Shown: positions 1-10,228, counted from the stretch's first letter. The stretch: 64,000 nt of DNA from JAMZMI01 sp047632435 (GCA_047632435.1 JBLICU010000002.1:62001-126000), one strand, 5' to 3'. The notes: a model not told the origin generated them from the sequence alone. Translations and numbers: made by a program.

Positions 1-2280
1 AATTAACTCAACACTTGAAATTTTATCCGTATCACCGTCAAACCCAGCATATGCTGTACTTCGGTATTGTTCTCCCAGTCTACCAAGTTGATCGACGATC
101 AATCTTCTGTTCGAATCTGAAATGACTCCATCGAGTAAGCTTTTTCGTGATTCAAAAACATTGGATATTTCTTTGAACAGTGTTGAAACTGGTTTGTTAA
201 TTTCAAACTCTACTATTTTGGTTTTTGTGAAAAGATCCAAACAAAATGAAACGTAACGACGCATGTAACACAGGGTAACCATGGATACCCCATTTCCAAC
301 CAAGGCATTGTTGGCATCATTCCACTCAGGACGTTGTGTATTTAACCAGATACCTCCTTCTGGGATGAAATTTGATAGTTTCGCCAGCAGTGTTACCAAT
401 AGCTTTTCAGTGAGATTAGCCCTTGTCAACCTTCCTTTCTGATCAAAAACCAGCTTGCCATCTCCTCCAATTTCATGTACCCGAGATTCTACTTTTGATT
501 CCACATTTTGATTAAAATCAATCGTATCCTGGGGATCTTTAATGATATCGTCATAACCTTTGATGCGATATGGCACATTGGCATAAACGTAGATAGGTTT
601 TGCTAAAAGCTCCAGAAACTCATCTTTGTGATGCGACACAGCCACCTCCATGAGTTTTTGAAGATAGATGATCTGATGATCACCCCAATATCCAATGTAA
701 GACCATGGATCATCGGGTTCGATAATTTCCCAGTCTATACCATTTCTAGTTACACGATATGGATTATAGCCGTCGATGGTTGATGCATTGACGAATTTGG
801 TGATCATGGATATAATGTACCCCGGGAAAGAAACACTCAGCGCTTCCCAATTTTGGAAGATATCGCGCCAATTTCCTTCATAGCTCCTCTTTTTGGATCC
901 ATCATCATTTTTTGTGACGATAGAAAACATATTCCATGGACGACTTGGATCGCCATGTCTTCTGCTGAAAGTGAGAGGAAGGTATTCATAACAAATACGA
1001 ATGATGTCTGCATTTGCAGAGTCATGTGCCAATTTAATGAGATGCTGATAGTTTAATGTCTCAGACAATTGATCAAAAAATCTGGCTTCAGCCAGAAGTA
1101 GTTTCTTGTTGATGTTCAGAACATAATCAAGTAAATCCGATTTTTCTACCAGATATTGATCATCGAAAATCCCACCCCGCATGACATTGAATAAGACATT
1201 TGCATAATGTCTGCTCACACTCAATTTATCCGCTGTTAGTTGAAGACCATCGGCTTTTGCAACTAATTGAAGTAATGATTGTGTGCCTGATTCTACATCT
1301 TCTATTAAGTCTTGATATAATCCTGATTTATCTTTTGTAAGTTTATTAATCAATGTAATGACTTTGGAATGGTCCTGATTGACCTCTCCGATGATGTACC
1401 AGGTTGACGACACATTGCTTGATAAATTAATGTGACTGTTGATAAAATACGAACCGCTTTCAGCTTTTGTATCCCTTTCGGTGATCAAATCCGCTCCTTG
1501 TCGGTATTTGTTCAATTGAAGACTTGTCAAAAGAATGTTTTCACACTCTATGCCCACATTCCAAATAGTGGTAGTTTTGAGTGCTTCGCTGGGCTCAGCT
1601 TTGTCCACAATCATAGCACTCAACATGAACAAGCCTAAGCCACTGGCTTCATCCAATTCATTTTTCTTATAGGCATTGATCAGGTTACTGGTGCGATTCT
1701 GGAAATCCGAATTGATGCCCGAAGGCACAATATTTTGTATTCCATCCAATACCTCAATCGATGTTTTCTTGTTTCCAGTATTGAGAATTGTGGCACGTTT
1801 AACGATTCCGTACTTTTCAGAAAATTGCCATGAATATTGAAAATTTAATCCCAAGTCTGCATTGACTTCTTCAAAAATGAGTTTGTTGCCAGTGAAATTC
1901 TTATACAGGTTTCGGGTTATAGAGTAGCTACCTTGATACCTACTCGTAAACGGTTCCCAAAGGGAAATTTTATCACCATTATTAACTCTCAGAATGGTTT
2001 TGCTTCCAATAGTATCATAATTTTCGGAGATTTTATCATCAGTATAATAAGGAAAAAGAGCAGCATTTGAGTTTTTTCTTCCTGCTGATAAACCCCCGGT
2101 GGTAGATATGAACATCCAATGATCAGAATGACTCACCAAACTGATGAAGAAGGGTCTCATCAAATCATAATTTGAAATTTTGTAAAATTCCTCACCTTCA
2201 ATTTTGATATAGCTCCCTTCAGTTTTTGAATGGTCGTTTTTGAGAATAATATCTCCAATGTACAGTTCCTTAATAGACAT
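1..2280 (-). CDS. GH149/GH94-like beta-1,3-glucan phosphorylase (5' part; 3' end outside window)
   Basis: An open frame of 760 codons runs from an ATG at 2280 to the left edge without a stop, so the C-terminus is missing. It has no signal peptide (begins MSIKELYIGD), so it should be cytoplasmic. Early motifs are RPFFISLVS, GGLSAGRKN and ALFPYYTDD; later ones are GNWRDIFQNWEAL, SFPGYI and GYNPYR. This pattern resembles GH94-type phosphorylases and best fits my memory of GH149 beta-1,3-oligoglucan phosphorylases (about 1100 residues), which release glucose-1-phosphate. It starts 10 bp after the GH30 stop and is the last visible gene of the glucan operon, where an intracellular phosphorolytic enzyme for imported oligosaccharides is expected. 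GH161 or GH94 remain alternatives. Coding is certain; the family assignment is moderately sure and the substrate is inferred from the neighbours. Confidence 0.72.
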   Translation of the reverse strand, partial: MSIKELYIGDIILKNDHSKTEGSYIKIEGEEFYKISNYDLMRPFFISLVSHSDHWMFISTTGGLSAGRKNSNAALFPYYTDDKISENYDTIGSKTILRVNNGDKISLWEPFTSRYQGSYSITRNLYKNFTGNKLIFEEVNADLGLNFQYSWQFSEKYGIVKRATILNTGNKKTSIEVLDGIQNIVPSGINSDFQNRTSNLINAYKKNELDEASGLGLFMLSAMIVDKAEPSEALKTTTIWNVGIECENILLTSLQLNKYRQGADLITERDTKAESGSYFINSHINLSSNVSSTWYIIGEVNQDHSKVITLINKLTKDKSGLYQDLIEDVESGTQSLLQLVAKADGLQLTADKLSVSRHYANVLFNVMRGGIFDDQYLVEKSDLLDYVLNINKKLLLAEARFFDQLSETLNYQHLIKLAHDSANADIIRICYEYLPLTFSRRHGDPSRPWNMFSIVTKNDDGSKKRSYEGNWRDIFQNWEALSVSFPGYIISMITKFVNASTIDGYNPYRVTRNGIDWEIIEPDDPWSYIGYWGDHQIIYLQKLMEVAVSHHKDEFLELLAKPIYVYANVPYRIKGYDDIIKDPQDTIDFNQNVESKVESRVHEIGGDGKLVFDQKGRLTRANLTEKLLVTLLAKLSNFIPEGGIWLNTQRPEWNDANNALVGNGVSMVTLCYMRRYVSFCLDLFTKTKIVEFEINKPVSTLFKEISNVFESRKSLLDGVISDSNRRLIVDQLGRLGEQYRSTAYAGFDGDTDKISSVELI

Positions 2281-2290
2281 GTATGAATTT

Positions 2291-3805
2291 TTAATGTACC
2301 CAGTTTTTAAGAATGATTGTTTGTAATGCTTGGGGGCTTATTTGCACTTTTGACTCGTTTTCATAGAGTGATATATTCAGGTCTTTGACTTTATCACCCA
2401 TGTTCAAAACAACTAGGGCTATGGATCCATCAGGATTCAGCGCCGCTGTTATCATCAGTTCATCATCTGACAGTTCAAATCCTATTCGAACGGCACCCGG
2501 CCGAATGTATTTACTGAAATGAGCAAGTGTATAATATAGCGGAGTATAATAAACTTCATCACCTTCCGGATCCACAATCACTGGAGCAATACACCAGTTA
2601 TTTGCCCAATTGGGGCCTCCTTTTTTATCTAAAACCATGTTCCAGTCGACCCAGCCTTCTACCCAGCTATTGAGGCAACCAATGATGTCTCTGGCATAAC
2701 GATACACCGGAACATACTTTGGATGATCAGGCTTATCTTCTTCAGGTGCCCAGTCGTATCCCCAGTCGGTGGCTTCTTTCTGCCAATACCAATCGTCATC
2801 CTGCCAGTGAGGAACCTCCGCATCAATACATCCTTCTGTATGAATGATGTGTTTATCTGGAGCCAGGTCATGTGTAGCATTCAATGATTCCGGAAACCAA
2901 TCCACTGTGCTGGTGTACCAATGCACAGCTGTTCCATAGAAATATTTCAGTGCTTCCTCATCGCCCAGCAAAACCTGCGCCCATTCCTCTAATTCTCTGC
3001 CTCTATTTTGATCGTACCCAAGAATCTTTACATCATATCCGTCAGCTTCCATTTGGGGGCCTAAGTGGTTCTTGACGAAATCGACCATTTCCTCGGGTGT
3101 GTATTCCATACTTTCCCAATTGTTGCCATTTCCTAGAGGCTCATTTTCCACTGTCACAGCCCAAATATCAATTCCTTCATCCTTGTAGGCTTTAAGGTAT
3201 TTAGAGAAGTAAAGTGACCATGTAGCATAGTATTCTGGCTTTAGCTTGCCTCCTTTCCATTCATTATTATCCTTCATCCATGGTGGGGCAGTCCAGGGAG
3301 AAGATATAATTTTGAAGCCTTCTTCTGATATTGTTTTTGCAGCCTTTATCATCGGGATCAAATCAGCCCGATCTTCATCAATACTGAAGTTTGTCAAATC
3401 AATATCACCAGCGATTGGTGCATATGAATAATTGGACAATGAAAAATCACAAGAATTGATATGTGTACGTGTCAATGAATAATTGGCCCCTTCGGTACTG
3501 AAATAGGCCTTCAAAATCCCTTCTCGATTTTCCTTACCTAACTTATTGAGCAGATAGGCCGAAGACTCTGTAAATGCTCCGCCAAAACCTGTAATATTCT
3601 GAAATTTGGTATCTGGTAATAATTTTATTATAGACTCATTTTCTCCTGAAATTGAGCTGGTTTTCTTCTGGAGTTTGTTGCCGGAAGCAGACGTTTCAAA
3701 GACTTCAACATTCATCAAATTTTGCTTTGAGGTGCAACCAATAAGTATCGCACATGAAATTAATATTAGGGCGTGTAAGTTTCTTTTCATCTCAATAATA
3801 TTCAA
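2291..3805 (-). CDS. GH30 family glucanase lipoprotein
   Basis: 504 residues with an N-terminal lipoprotein signal (lipobox LIGC, Cys24); an in-frame ATG at codon 6 (MKRNL) may be the true start. The fold is a clan GH-A TIM barrel with a GH30 C-terminal beta domain. Visible motifs are GFGGAFTESSA (about residue 73), SPWTAPPWMK, the acid/base TVENEP (E222) and the nucleophile HTEG (E324). GH30 enzymes of this kind include beta-1,6-glucanases and beta-glucosidases. Beside GH16 and GH17, a role in removing beta-1,6 branches from laminarin-like glucan is the simplest inference. It is probably anchored in the outer membrane or faces the periplasm. It lies 10 bp upstream of the phosphorylase and downstream of another GH-A lipoprotein. 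The family is clear; the exact linkage specificity is not shown. Confidence 0.9.
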   Translation of the reverse strand: MNIIEMKRNLHALILISCAILIGCTSKQNLMNVEVFETSASGNKLQKKTSSISGENESIIKLLPDTKFQNITGFGGAFTESSAYLLNKLGKENREGILKAYFSTEGANYSLTRTHINSCDFSLSNYSYAPIAGDIDLTNFSIDEDRADLIPMIKAAKTISEEGFKIISSPWTAPPWMKDNNEWKGGKLKPEYYATWSLYFSKYLKAYKDEGIDIWAVTVENEPLGNGNNWESMEYTPEEMVDFVKNHLGPQMEADGYDVKILGYDQNRGRELEEWAQVLLGDEEALKYFYGTAVHWYTSTVDWFPESLNATHDLAPDKHIIHTEGCIDAEVPHWQDDDWYWQKEATDWGYDWAPEEDKPDHPKYVPVYRYARDIIGCLNSWVEGWVDWNMVLDKKGGPNWANNWCIAPVIVDPEGDEVYYTPLYYTLAHFSKYIRPGAVRIGFELSDDELMITAALNPDGSIALVVLNMGDKVKDLNISLYENESKVQISPQALQTIILKNWVH

Positions 3806-3886
3806 AACTAATAATCTAATGGGTCATGACCACATTTCCGTGCATTTAACAAAGGCCAATTCTTGCTTCTTCATTGGATATTTTTT

Positions 3887-5200
3887 TTACAACTTGACGT
3901 AAAAGGGAATATTGGCATGAGCAGCATGCCCATTCAAATCATAAGCATAAACAAATAATCTGTATGCTCCTTCTGTATCAGGAGTCATTAGGGTGATTTG
4001 CTTTTCCGTTGGATTTTTGACAGCCAAATCGAGACGCTCAGGGACTTCTTCATGATCACCGCCTTCTTTGGTTTCTTTGCTCTCATGCATGATTTCCCAG
4101 CGAAATGTCAAAGAATCCGAATCATATTCAAATAAGTAAACTTCTGCCTTGTATTCTTGACCTGGCTCCAAATAAATATTGTCTACTGCAAATTTCCCAT
4201 CCAGTCTTACGGAATCTAGTCGAGGGGTCCTGTTTTCAGGCCACTCACCGTTCCATATGTAGTGCATCACATCAACAGGTTCTGTTTCTTCATTGCTTGG
4301 TAAAAACATGCCATACCAAGTAGGCGTACGTTCCTGTTTTTGCCCCCAAAGAAATACATAGTTTCCGATGCATTGATCAGCATAAGGCTGTATTATCTCC
4401 TTGTAACCTCTCAAATAATTTTGCGCTTTTTGAGTGCTATTTTGTTCGAAAGGTGCTCCCCAAGTAGTTTTTTGCATTTCCCAATGTCCGATCGCTCCCC
4501 ATTCTGTTACTAAATAAGGACCAGTCCAGTCAGCATCTTTTACATATTTAGGTAAGTTATAAATGGACCCATACAACTGCATACTGAGGATGTCAATATC
4601 AGGTGCTCTTGATTTGAGATCCTCAGCCAATTTTTTATCCAAAACTGTAATTGTAGTCGTTGTTGGGTGATTGGGATCCAATTCATGAATCATTATTGAA
4701 ATATCATTTACTGCATCATAAACCTTGGAATTTGTATAGCTGTAATTCAATTCATTACCGATCACCCACATGAGAAGAGCCGGATGGTCTTTAAATTGAA
4801 TGACCTCCTTTTTCACTTGTTCGAATTGGTCCTGCACAGCAGCCATGTCGTCATAATCCATGCCGTGTCGTTCTGGCTTAATATAAAAGCACAATGCAAC
4901 CGTTACATTATTTTCATAAGCTTGGTCCAACAACTCCTGCGCATTATCAGTACTCCAAGTCCTTATTGAATTACCACCATGAGATTTAAAACTTTGGAAA
5001 TCTCCAATGAGACCTGCCCCCTTGATCGCATAGGGGCTTCCGCCCCTGTACAACTGGTACTTTCCATTCTCTTGACGTACTTCAACCTTGATGGCTCCAT
5101 TAACTAGTTTATCTCCTATTTCATTTTGGTTCCCTGAAGTACAACCTAGCAGCAGCACCATAGCTATAAAACCAAAACAGATTACATTGTTCATATTCAA
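3887..5200 (-). CDS. Clan GH-A lipoprotein glycosidase (GH2-barrel/GH158-like)
   Basis: 437 residues with a lipobox ending at Cys20 (VLLLGC). The first 300 residues read as a short TIM barrel: SIRTWSTDN, HPALLMWVIGNELN with probable acid/base E150, and LVTEWGAIG with probable nucleophile E233. The last 100 or so residues (from about RLDSVRLDG) look like an Ig-like beta domain. This architecture occurs in GH158 endo-beta-1,3-glucanases and in generic GH2 TIM-barrel proteins of glucan loci; I cannot separate the two by eye. It begins 1 bp after the stop of the sugar-porter gene, so the two are translationally close. The product probably acts in the periplasm or at the surface on glucan chains. 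Coding and the GH-A catalytic pair are well supported; the family number is tentative. Confidence 0.78.
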   Translation of the reverse strand: MNMNNVICFGFIAMVLLLGCTSGNQNEIGDKLVNGAIKVEVRQENGKYQLYRGGSPYAIKGAGLIGDFQSFKSHGGNSIRTWSTDNAQELLDQAYENNVTVALCFYIKPERHGMDYDDMAAVQDQFEQVKKEVIQFKDHPALLMWVIGNELNYSYTNSKVYDAVNDISIMIHELDPNHPTTTTITVLDKKLAEDLKSRAPDIDILSMQLYGSIYNLPKYVKDADWTGPYLVTEWGAIGHWEMQKTTWGAPFEQNSTQKAQNYLRGYKEIIQPYADQCIGNYVFLWGQKQERTPTWYGMFLPSNEETEPVDVMHYIWNGEWPENRTPRLDSVRLDGKFAVDNIYLEPGQEYKAEVYLFEYDSDSLTFRWEIMHESKETKEGGDHEEVPERLDLAVKNPTEKQITLMTPDTEGAYRLFVYAYDLNGHAAHANIPFYVKL

Positions 5201-5201
5201 A

Positions 5202-6761
5202 TTACTTTACCAATAAAATTTCTAATTCTTCCAAAGTTTTACCCTTAGTTTCAGGCACTTTAGAAATGATAAAAAATAGTCCCAAGGCGGCAAAAATGCC
5301 ATATATAAGGAATGTACCTGCGCTCCCCAGATTCGTTAATTCCCATGGGAAAACCAACTGAACTAAAAAACTCACCCCTGAATTAATGAGCCCAACAAAC
5401 GAAATGGCAATGCCTCTGATCCGATTTGGAAAAAGCTCAGAGAAAAGTACCCACATGACCGGGCCTAGGGAAATGGCGAATGATGCCACAAATCCCAAAA
5501 CTCCAAGCAATATCACAACGGGATTCATGTCAATGGCCGCTGTTATCAATGAGGATTCAAATTCCTTGGCTTTGTCAGACCCTATTGTGCTTACAAGGGC
5601 TTCCTTAAAAGCTACATCACTATTAAAAGTCTGATCACTAATTACATTCAATGCGCCTTTATCAATTGCCAAGGGCAATGATGAAATACTACTTTCCGTT
5701 AAGCGGTACGTTGCGGAATTGAAAGCTGCTGCTAATATGAACATGCATATGGCAATACCTGCGACACCAATAGTCAATAGCGGTTTGCGACCAAACCTGT
5801 CAATCAACAAAATGGCAACAATGGTAAAAATCAAATTTGTGAGTCCTACTAAAATCGCCTGTATGAATGATGCATCTGTACCAATTCCTGACTGTTCGAA
5901 AATCATTGGTGCGTAAAAAAAGACAGAATTGATGCCTGTGATCTGCTGCAACACAGCGATTACTATTCCTATTGTGAGCACAAGACGCATAACAGGCTTA
6001 AACAAATCACGAATTGGGGTTTTGACCTTATTAGTACTTAATCTGGCATTTTCGTGCATGGCTTTTAGCTGAATTCTAGCCTCTTCTTCGCCACTCGCCT
6101 TGATCATAATTTTTAATGCTTCCTCATCTTTTCCTTTCATGACAAGCCACCTTGGACTTTCCGGCACAATAAACAAAAAGAAAAAATACAGCACTGCAGG
6201 AATTGCCTCAAGGCCTAACATCCAACGCCAGTTCCATACATCGAACTTTAATGACTGTGCCCACGAAGCATCTGATTGACCCAATTTAAGAATCAAATAG
6301 TTAGTAAAAAATGCCACCGAAATGCCAAGGACTATGTTAAGCTGATTGAATGATACCATCTGCCCACGGATTTTCGCTGGGGCAAGTTCCGCTATGTACA
6401 TGGGCGCAATAATCAGAGCTGCACCAACACCTAATCCACCCACCATTCTGGCAATTACCAAAATAATAAAAGAGGATGCTACAGCCGAGCCAATAGCTGA
6501 AATAGCAAACAAAATTGCGGCATATACCAACACTTTTCTGCGGCCAATGGCATCACTGAGTGGTCCTGATACCATCATGGCAAGTGTAGCAGTCAATGTA
6601 AGCGAACTCACGGACCAACCTAGCTCTAATTTTGAAAGCTGGAATTCTGGTTCGATGAATTTTATCACCCCTGAAATCACCGAAGCATCAAACCCCATCA
6701 GGAAGCCTCCAAGAGCGACAATAAGGGCAATCAATACAGTGAAGCGCTTTTCTTTTGTCAT
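5202..6761 (-). CDS. MFS sugar porter (hexose transporter)
   Basis: 519 residues with twelve predicted membrane spans and the sugar-porter signatures: GRRKV after TM2, the central PESPRWLV, QQITGINSVFFYAP in TM7, DRFGRKPLL and the C-terminal PETKGKTLEELE. It should import a monosaccharide or short oligosaccharide across the inner membrane, most likely glucose given its neighbours. An unusual hydrophilic stretch of roughly 60 residues (about 350-410) sits between two late membrane spans, longer than in typical bacterial XylE/GlcP proteins. It lies 29 bp downstream of the GH17 gene and 1 bp upstream of the GH-A lipoprotein gene. Family assignment is secure; substrate is inferred. Confidence 0.93.
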   Translation of the reverse strand: MTKEKRFTVLIALIVALGGFLMGFDASVISGVIKFIEPEFQLSKLELGWSVSSLTLTATLAMMVSGPLSDAIGRRKVLVYAAILFAISAIGSAVASSFIILVIARMVGGLGVGAALIIAPMYIAELAPAKIRGQMVSFNQLNIVLGISVAFFTNYLILKLGQSDASWAQSLKFDVWNWRWMLGLEAIPAVLYFFFLFIVPESPRWLVMKGKDEEALKIMIKASGEEEARIQLKAMHENARLSTNKVKTPIRDLFKPVMRLVLTIGIVIAVLQQITGINSVFFYAPMIFEQSGIGTDASFIQAILVGLTNLIFTIVAILLIDRFGRKPLLTIGVAGIAICMFILAAAFNSATYRLTESSISSLPLAIDKGALNVISDQTFNSDVAFKEALVSTIGSDKAKEFESSLITAAIDMNPVVILLGVLGFVASFAISLGPVMWVLFSELFPNRIRGIAISFVGLINSGVSFLVQLVFPWELTNLGSAGTFLIYGIFAALGLFFIISKVPETKGKTLEELEILLVK

Positions 6762-6790
6762 AACCTAATCAGTTGAAGTATTGATCCATA

Positions 6791-8623
6791 TTAGTTTTGA
6801 GTGTAAAAAATATTTTTGATTTGAATCGATTTACCATCTAATTCTCCCGCACCTCTGAAATGAATTAATGAAGTGATATCAGAAAAATTAGCTCCCTTAT
6901 CCATTTCCGAAACGGGAATAGCGTATGATTTCCATTCCGGAGCTAGCGTGTATTTGCCAGTTGGTGAAAAGGTGACGAAATTGTTTGTTTGTGTTCCCGC
7001 ACCAAAAGATCCTGACTGAAACCCGATATTAAAAGCAGATTTTGTGTCCCCTTTGATGTCAAAATGTAATGTTCCAGTTTTGAAACTTGATAGGTTCTCA
7101 CCTACGCCTTCAGACATTTCCAGGGCACCACCCCACCATCCACCGCTAGCGGTTTTGATTTCAATGATTCCTTTCTTTGATAAACCTATGGCACAAGTGC
7201 CATCCCAAGCATTGAGCTTCAATTTGGCACTTGGATAGGTCAATGAATTAAATGCGTCCGGAAATTTCGATTCATTTATAATTATGAACGTCTTTTCAAT
7301 CACCAATTGCCCAGCTTCTCGGTTTTCATTTTTGGTCGTTATCGTAAGTGATCCCACTTCACTTTCCATGGGTGGTGCCAGTATCTCTGAAATCAAAGAA
7401 TCTGCAATGCCTCCATAAGTTTTGGTGATAGGTAATCCTCCTCTGATCAAGCCATCAAAAACTCCCTGATCTACCAAATCCCACCAGACATATTTAGCCT
7501 CGGATTGCAGGTTGATCATCCCAAAATGGTTTTCCGATCCTTGTTGGTTATGTTGGTCTTTCCATTTTTCATTGAAAGCCTCAAAGTAGAAACAGGACAT
7601 TCCAGCTTTGTTTGTCCATGCACGCATATGGTCGTAAAACACTTTTTGCTTGTACTCATCTGCTGCATGAGATCCACTACTTCCATACAATGAATTTGAA
7701 ACAGTAGCCCAACCCGTCTCACCAATGTGAATGGGTTTTTCCACTCCTAAACTAGCGATATAGTTGGCCGCCGATCTGTACTGAAACATGGCATAATTTT
7801 TTGCCCGAAGCATGGCTACATCAATTTTTTCAAGATCAGAAAGGCCCTCCTCTGCTTCAGGAACCATCCAATAGGCAGGATTGTAGTATGAATCATGAAA
7901 AGGATAAGTATGTAGGGAAACATAATCCACGGCTTTAATCACCTCTTCCAGGTCTTTATTTTGATAACTCTTGGCACCACCGCCCCAGGATTCAAAATTA
8001 TCTGAACAAGTAATCCAAAGATCAGCTGGCAATTCGCCAGAAGCCTTAAGTGTTTGCAAATGGTTGACCCATTTTAAAATCACAGCTGGTCGCACAAAAT
8101 AACTTGCAGCCCATTGAATCATGGCCTCATTTCCTACAGCTACGATTTTGACAATATCGGGATAATCCTTAGCCATCTGAATCGCTGTATTTATTTCATT
8201 GGTATTATCTTCTACATCTTCAAATTCATGATTGGGTGTCGGCGTAAAAGCTCCCTGGCATTCTATCCATGCACCAAGCATCACGTACATTTCAAAGTCA
8301 TCCTGTTCCGATCTCAGCTGATGTATCGCTTCCAGCACATTTGCAGCATGAAGGTGCTTGGTTGTATGGTAGGTGCGCAAAAGTTTTATACCTGCAGCAG
8401 AAAGAATCTTCATGTCTTCCTTGATCATTTCCACGGTCGGGACGGTATCTCGAGTCAATGCTCTAAAACCACCATAAGAAAAGGCCTGGAACTCCGTGTT
8501 TCCAAGTATATCAGCTGCGGTAATATTATTCATTTCTTCGTTTTGATTGCATCCAAAAAAAAGAAACAAGGACAAGGTAAAGAGCCCCCGAACTTGCGAT
8601 CTGGAATTGAGCCTTTTTTCCAT
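6791..8623 (-). CDS. GH17 endo-beta-1,3-glucanase lipoprotein with C-terminal CBM-like domain
   Basis: 610 residues. A lipobox ends at Cys25 (FFGC). Residues 45-400 match the GH17 TIM barrel: KLLRTYHTTKHLHAANVL, the acid/base VAVGNEAM (E166), CSDNFESWGGG and the nucleophile HIGETGWAT (E302). GH17 enzymes cleave beta-1,3-glucan. The last 150 residues, with WDGTCAIGLSKKG and a jelly-roll-like pattern, look like a carbohydrate-binding domain, probably an aid to substrate capture. It stands between the GPH symporter and the sugar-porter genes. Strong family call; the binding-domain family is not identified. Confidence 0.9.
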   Translation of the reverse strand: MEKRLNSRSQVRGLFTLSLFLFFGCNQNEEMNNITAADILGNTEFQAFSYGGFRALTRDTVPTVEMIKEDMKILSAAGIKLLRTYHTTKHLHAANVLEAIHQLRSEQDDFEMYVMLGAWIECQGAFTPTPNHEFEDVEDNTNEINTAIQMAKDYPDIVKIVAVGNEAMIQWAASYFVRPAVILKWVNHLQTLKASGELPADLWITCSDNFESWGGGAKSYQNKDLEEVIKAVDYVSLHTYPFHDSYYNPAYWMVPEAEEGLSDLEKIDVAMLRAKNYAMFQYRSAANYIASLGVEKPIHIGETGWATVSNSLYGSSGSHAADEYKQKVFYDHMRAWTNKAGMSCFYFEAFNEKWKDQHNQQGSENHFGMINLQSEAKYVWWDLVDQGVFDGLIRGGLPITKTYGGIADSLISEILAPPMESEVGSLTITTKNENREAGQLVIEKTFIIINESKFPDAFNSLTYPSAKLKLNAWDGTCAIGLSKKGIIEIKTASGGWWGGALEMSEGVGENLSSFKTGTLHFDIKGDTKSAFNIGFQSGSFGAGTQTNNFVTFSPTGKYTLAPEWKSYAIPVSEMDKGANFSDITSLIHFRGAGELDGKSIQIKNIFYTQN

Positions 8624-8726
8624 TTAAATGTACCGTTATTTGTATTTATTCTTCATGTCCGTCAATTATCACATTAATCGCCAGTCAACATGCCTGCAAT
8701 TGAATATTCATCTCTGGATATTTCTC

Positions 8727-10157
8727 TTATAATTCGCCGCGTCGCTTTGTCAATTCTGTTTTGATCTCCCTTACTTTATCCTCAGATAAATCATAGCCCC
8801 ACATGATGAAAATAGCCAGCAAGGCGGTAACTGATGGAATGATGATATCCGCCAGTCTCAGATTAGTCATCGCTTCCACTGTCTGTATTGCTTCCCCAGA
8901 TTCAAAACCAACCAGTTTTAAAACCAATCCAGAAAGAACAAATGCAATGGCTTGGCCAATCTTTATCATGAGCCAATAAATGGCTCCAAAGGTTCCTTCC
9001 TTTCTAGGCATCCCGTTTTTAAGTTCATCCAGATCACATACATCAGCTGTCATACTCATCATAAGGGTAAAGAGTCCTCCAATTCCAAAAGACATTAATG
9101 GGATAGGCATGAATATCAGCCATGGGTTTGTTGGGTCAAACCCCCACCATTTTAGTATATATCCTACAATGGAAATAAGCGTGGCAATAATAAATGCATT
9201 TCGTTTGCCAACTTTATTGGATATCAATGTAATAATTGGAATCACCAAAAAGGCAGTCGCTACTGCACTTATGGTGGCGAACCATGCTGGCCAAGTACCT
9301 GTAAGTCCATAATCTCCATTAAACATATAAAATACAATAATGTAGAATGCAAAACCTGCAATCACTTGAAAGCCATTGAAAATAAGAAATGTAGCACCAC
9401 ATAATCTACGGAAAGGAACATTGTTGGAAATCTGCACCATGCTTTTCCATAGACTGGCCAAGTTCTTGACCATGTTGCTAAGGTTTAGTTCAGCCCGATT
9501 TTCCATGTTCTTTGAATCGATTCCTCTGCTAAAAAGCCCCGGTAGAACACCTAATACCATACATGCGCCTCCAACAATCAATGCCATATTCCTGACTCCC
9601 TCATCCTGTGAAGCGAAAAGATCGGGATCAGCTACAAGGACCCAAAACCAGGGCACAACCATCCAGGCGACTTGTCCCATCGTTTGGGCAAAAGCCATGA
9701 GTCGGGTTCTTTCATTGTAATCAGAAGTCATTTCATAACCGAGACCAACAAAGGGAGTAGCATACATTGTGTTCCCTATGGTGAAAAGGAGTGAGAAAAT
9801 TAAGAAGTACCAGAAATTATAGTCTTGAGAACTATCTGCATTCATTTGCCACAACAGTGCAAAAATGATTCCACTCAATATCGCTCCTATCACGATGTAG
9901 GGTCTTCTTCGCCCCCACCTTGATTTTGTATTGTCCGTAATGAATCCCATTATCGGATCAGTAATCGCGTCAAATAGTCTAGGCAAGCCAGCAAGTAACC
10001 CTGCTACCAATGGATCCATTCCAAATGCTGTGACCATGAAAAACATGAATATATTAAGCGCGGCAGGCAATAAGTTCAACACCAGATTACCTGTACCATA
10101 AGCAGCCTTCTGACCAAATGGGACTATGTCTTCTGGTGCAGTTTTATGGTGGGTCAT
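8727..10157 (-). CDS. GPH-family sugar:cation symporter (MelB-like MFS)
   Basis: 476 residues, twelve predicted spans. Motifs of the glycoside-pentoside-hexuronide family are clear: FDAITDPIMGFITDNTKSRWGRRRPY near residues 62-88, NERTRLMAF, and the second-half FTLMMSMTADVCDLDELKNGMPRKEGTFGA block. Such carriers move glycosides with sodium or protons across the inner membrane. In this locus it may take gluco-oligosaccharides that the cytoplasmic phosphorylase then cleaves, leaving monosaccharide to the second carrier. The gene follows susD after an 87-bp gap that holds a hairpin, which may lower its expression relative to susCD. Confidence 0.92.
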   Translation of the reverse strand: MTHHKTAPEDIVPFGQKAAYGTGNLVLNLLPAALNIFMFFMVTAFGMDPLVAGLLAGLPRLFDAITDPIMGFITDNTKSRWGRRRPYIVIGAILSGIIFALLWQMNADSSQDYNFWYFLIFSLLFTIGNTMYATPFVGLGYEMTSDYNERTRLMAFAQTMGQVAWMVVPWFWVLVADPDLFASQDEGVRNMALIVGGACMVLGVLPGLFSRGIDSKNMENRAELNLSNMVKNLASLWKSMVQISNNVPFRRLCGATFLIFNGFQVIAGFAFYIIVFYMFNGDYGLTGTWPAWFATISAVATAFLVIPIITLISNKVGKRNAFIIATLISIVGYILKWWGFDPTNPWLIFMPIPLMSFGIGGLFTLMMSMTADVCDLDELKNGMPRKEGTFGAIYWLMIKIGQAIAFVLSGLVLKLVGFESGEAIQTVEAMTNLRLADIIIPSVTALLAIFIMWGYDLSEDKVREIKTELTKRRGEL

Positions 10158-10194
10158 TTAGAATAGGTTCAGGTATTAGGGCTTTTTAAAAATT

Positions 10195-10228
10195 CACTGA
10201 TTGGTCGAACAAGTTCAACCAACCAGTG
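10195..10228 (-). terminator. Hairpin between susD and the GPH symporter gene
   Basis: Arms 10195-10205 and 10218-10228 pair over 11 positions (one G-U) around a 12-nt loop. Read leftwards it is followed by a run of T and A, like a weak intrinsic terminator. Such a stem after susCD could make downstream enzyme genes less abundant than the transport pair. Confidence 0.55.

Noticed and set aside
6346..6768. 140-codon open frame on the plus strand
   Set aside because: It is antisense to the clear sugar-porter gene and shows no family motif.
8114..8677. 187-codon open frame on the plus strand
   Set aside because: It is the antisense shadow of the GH17 gene.
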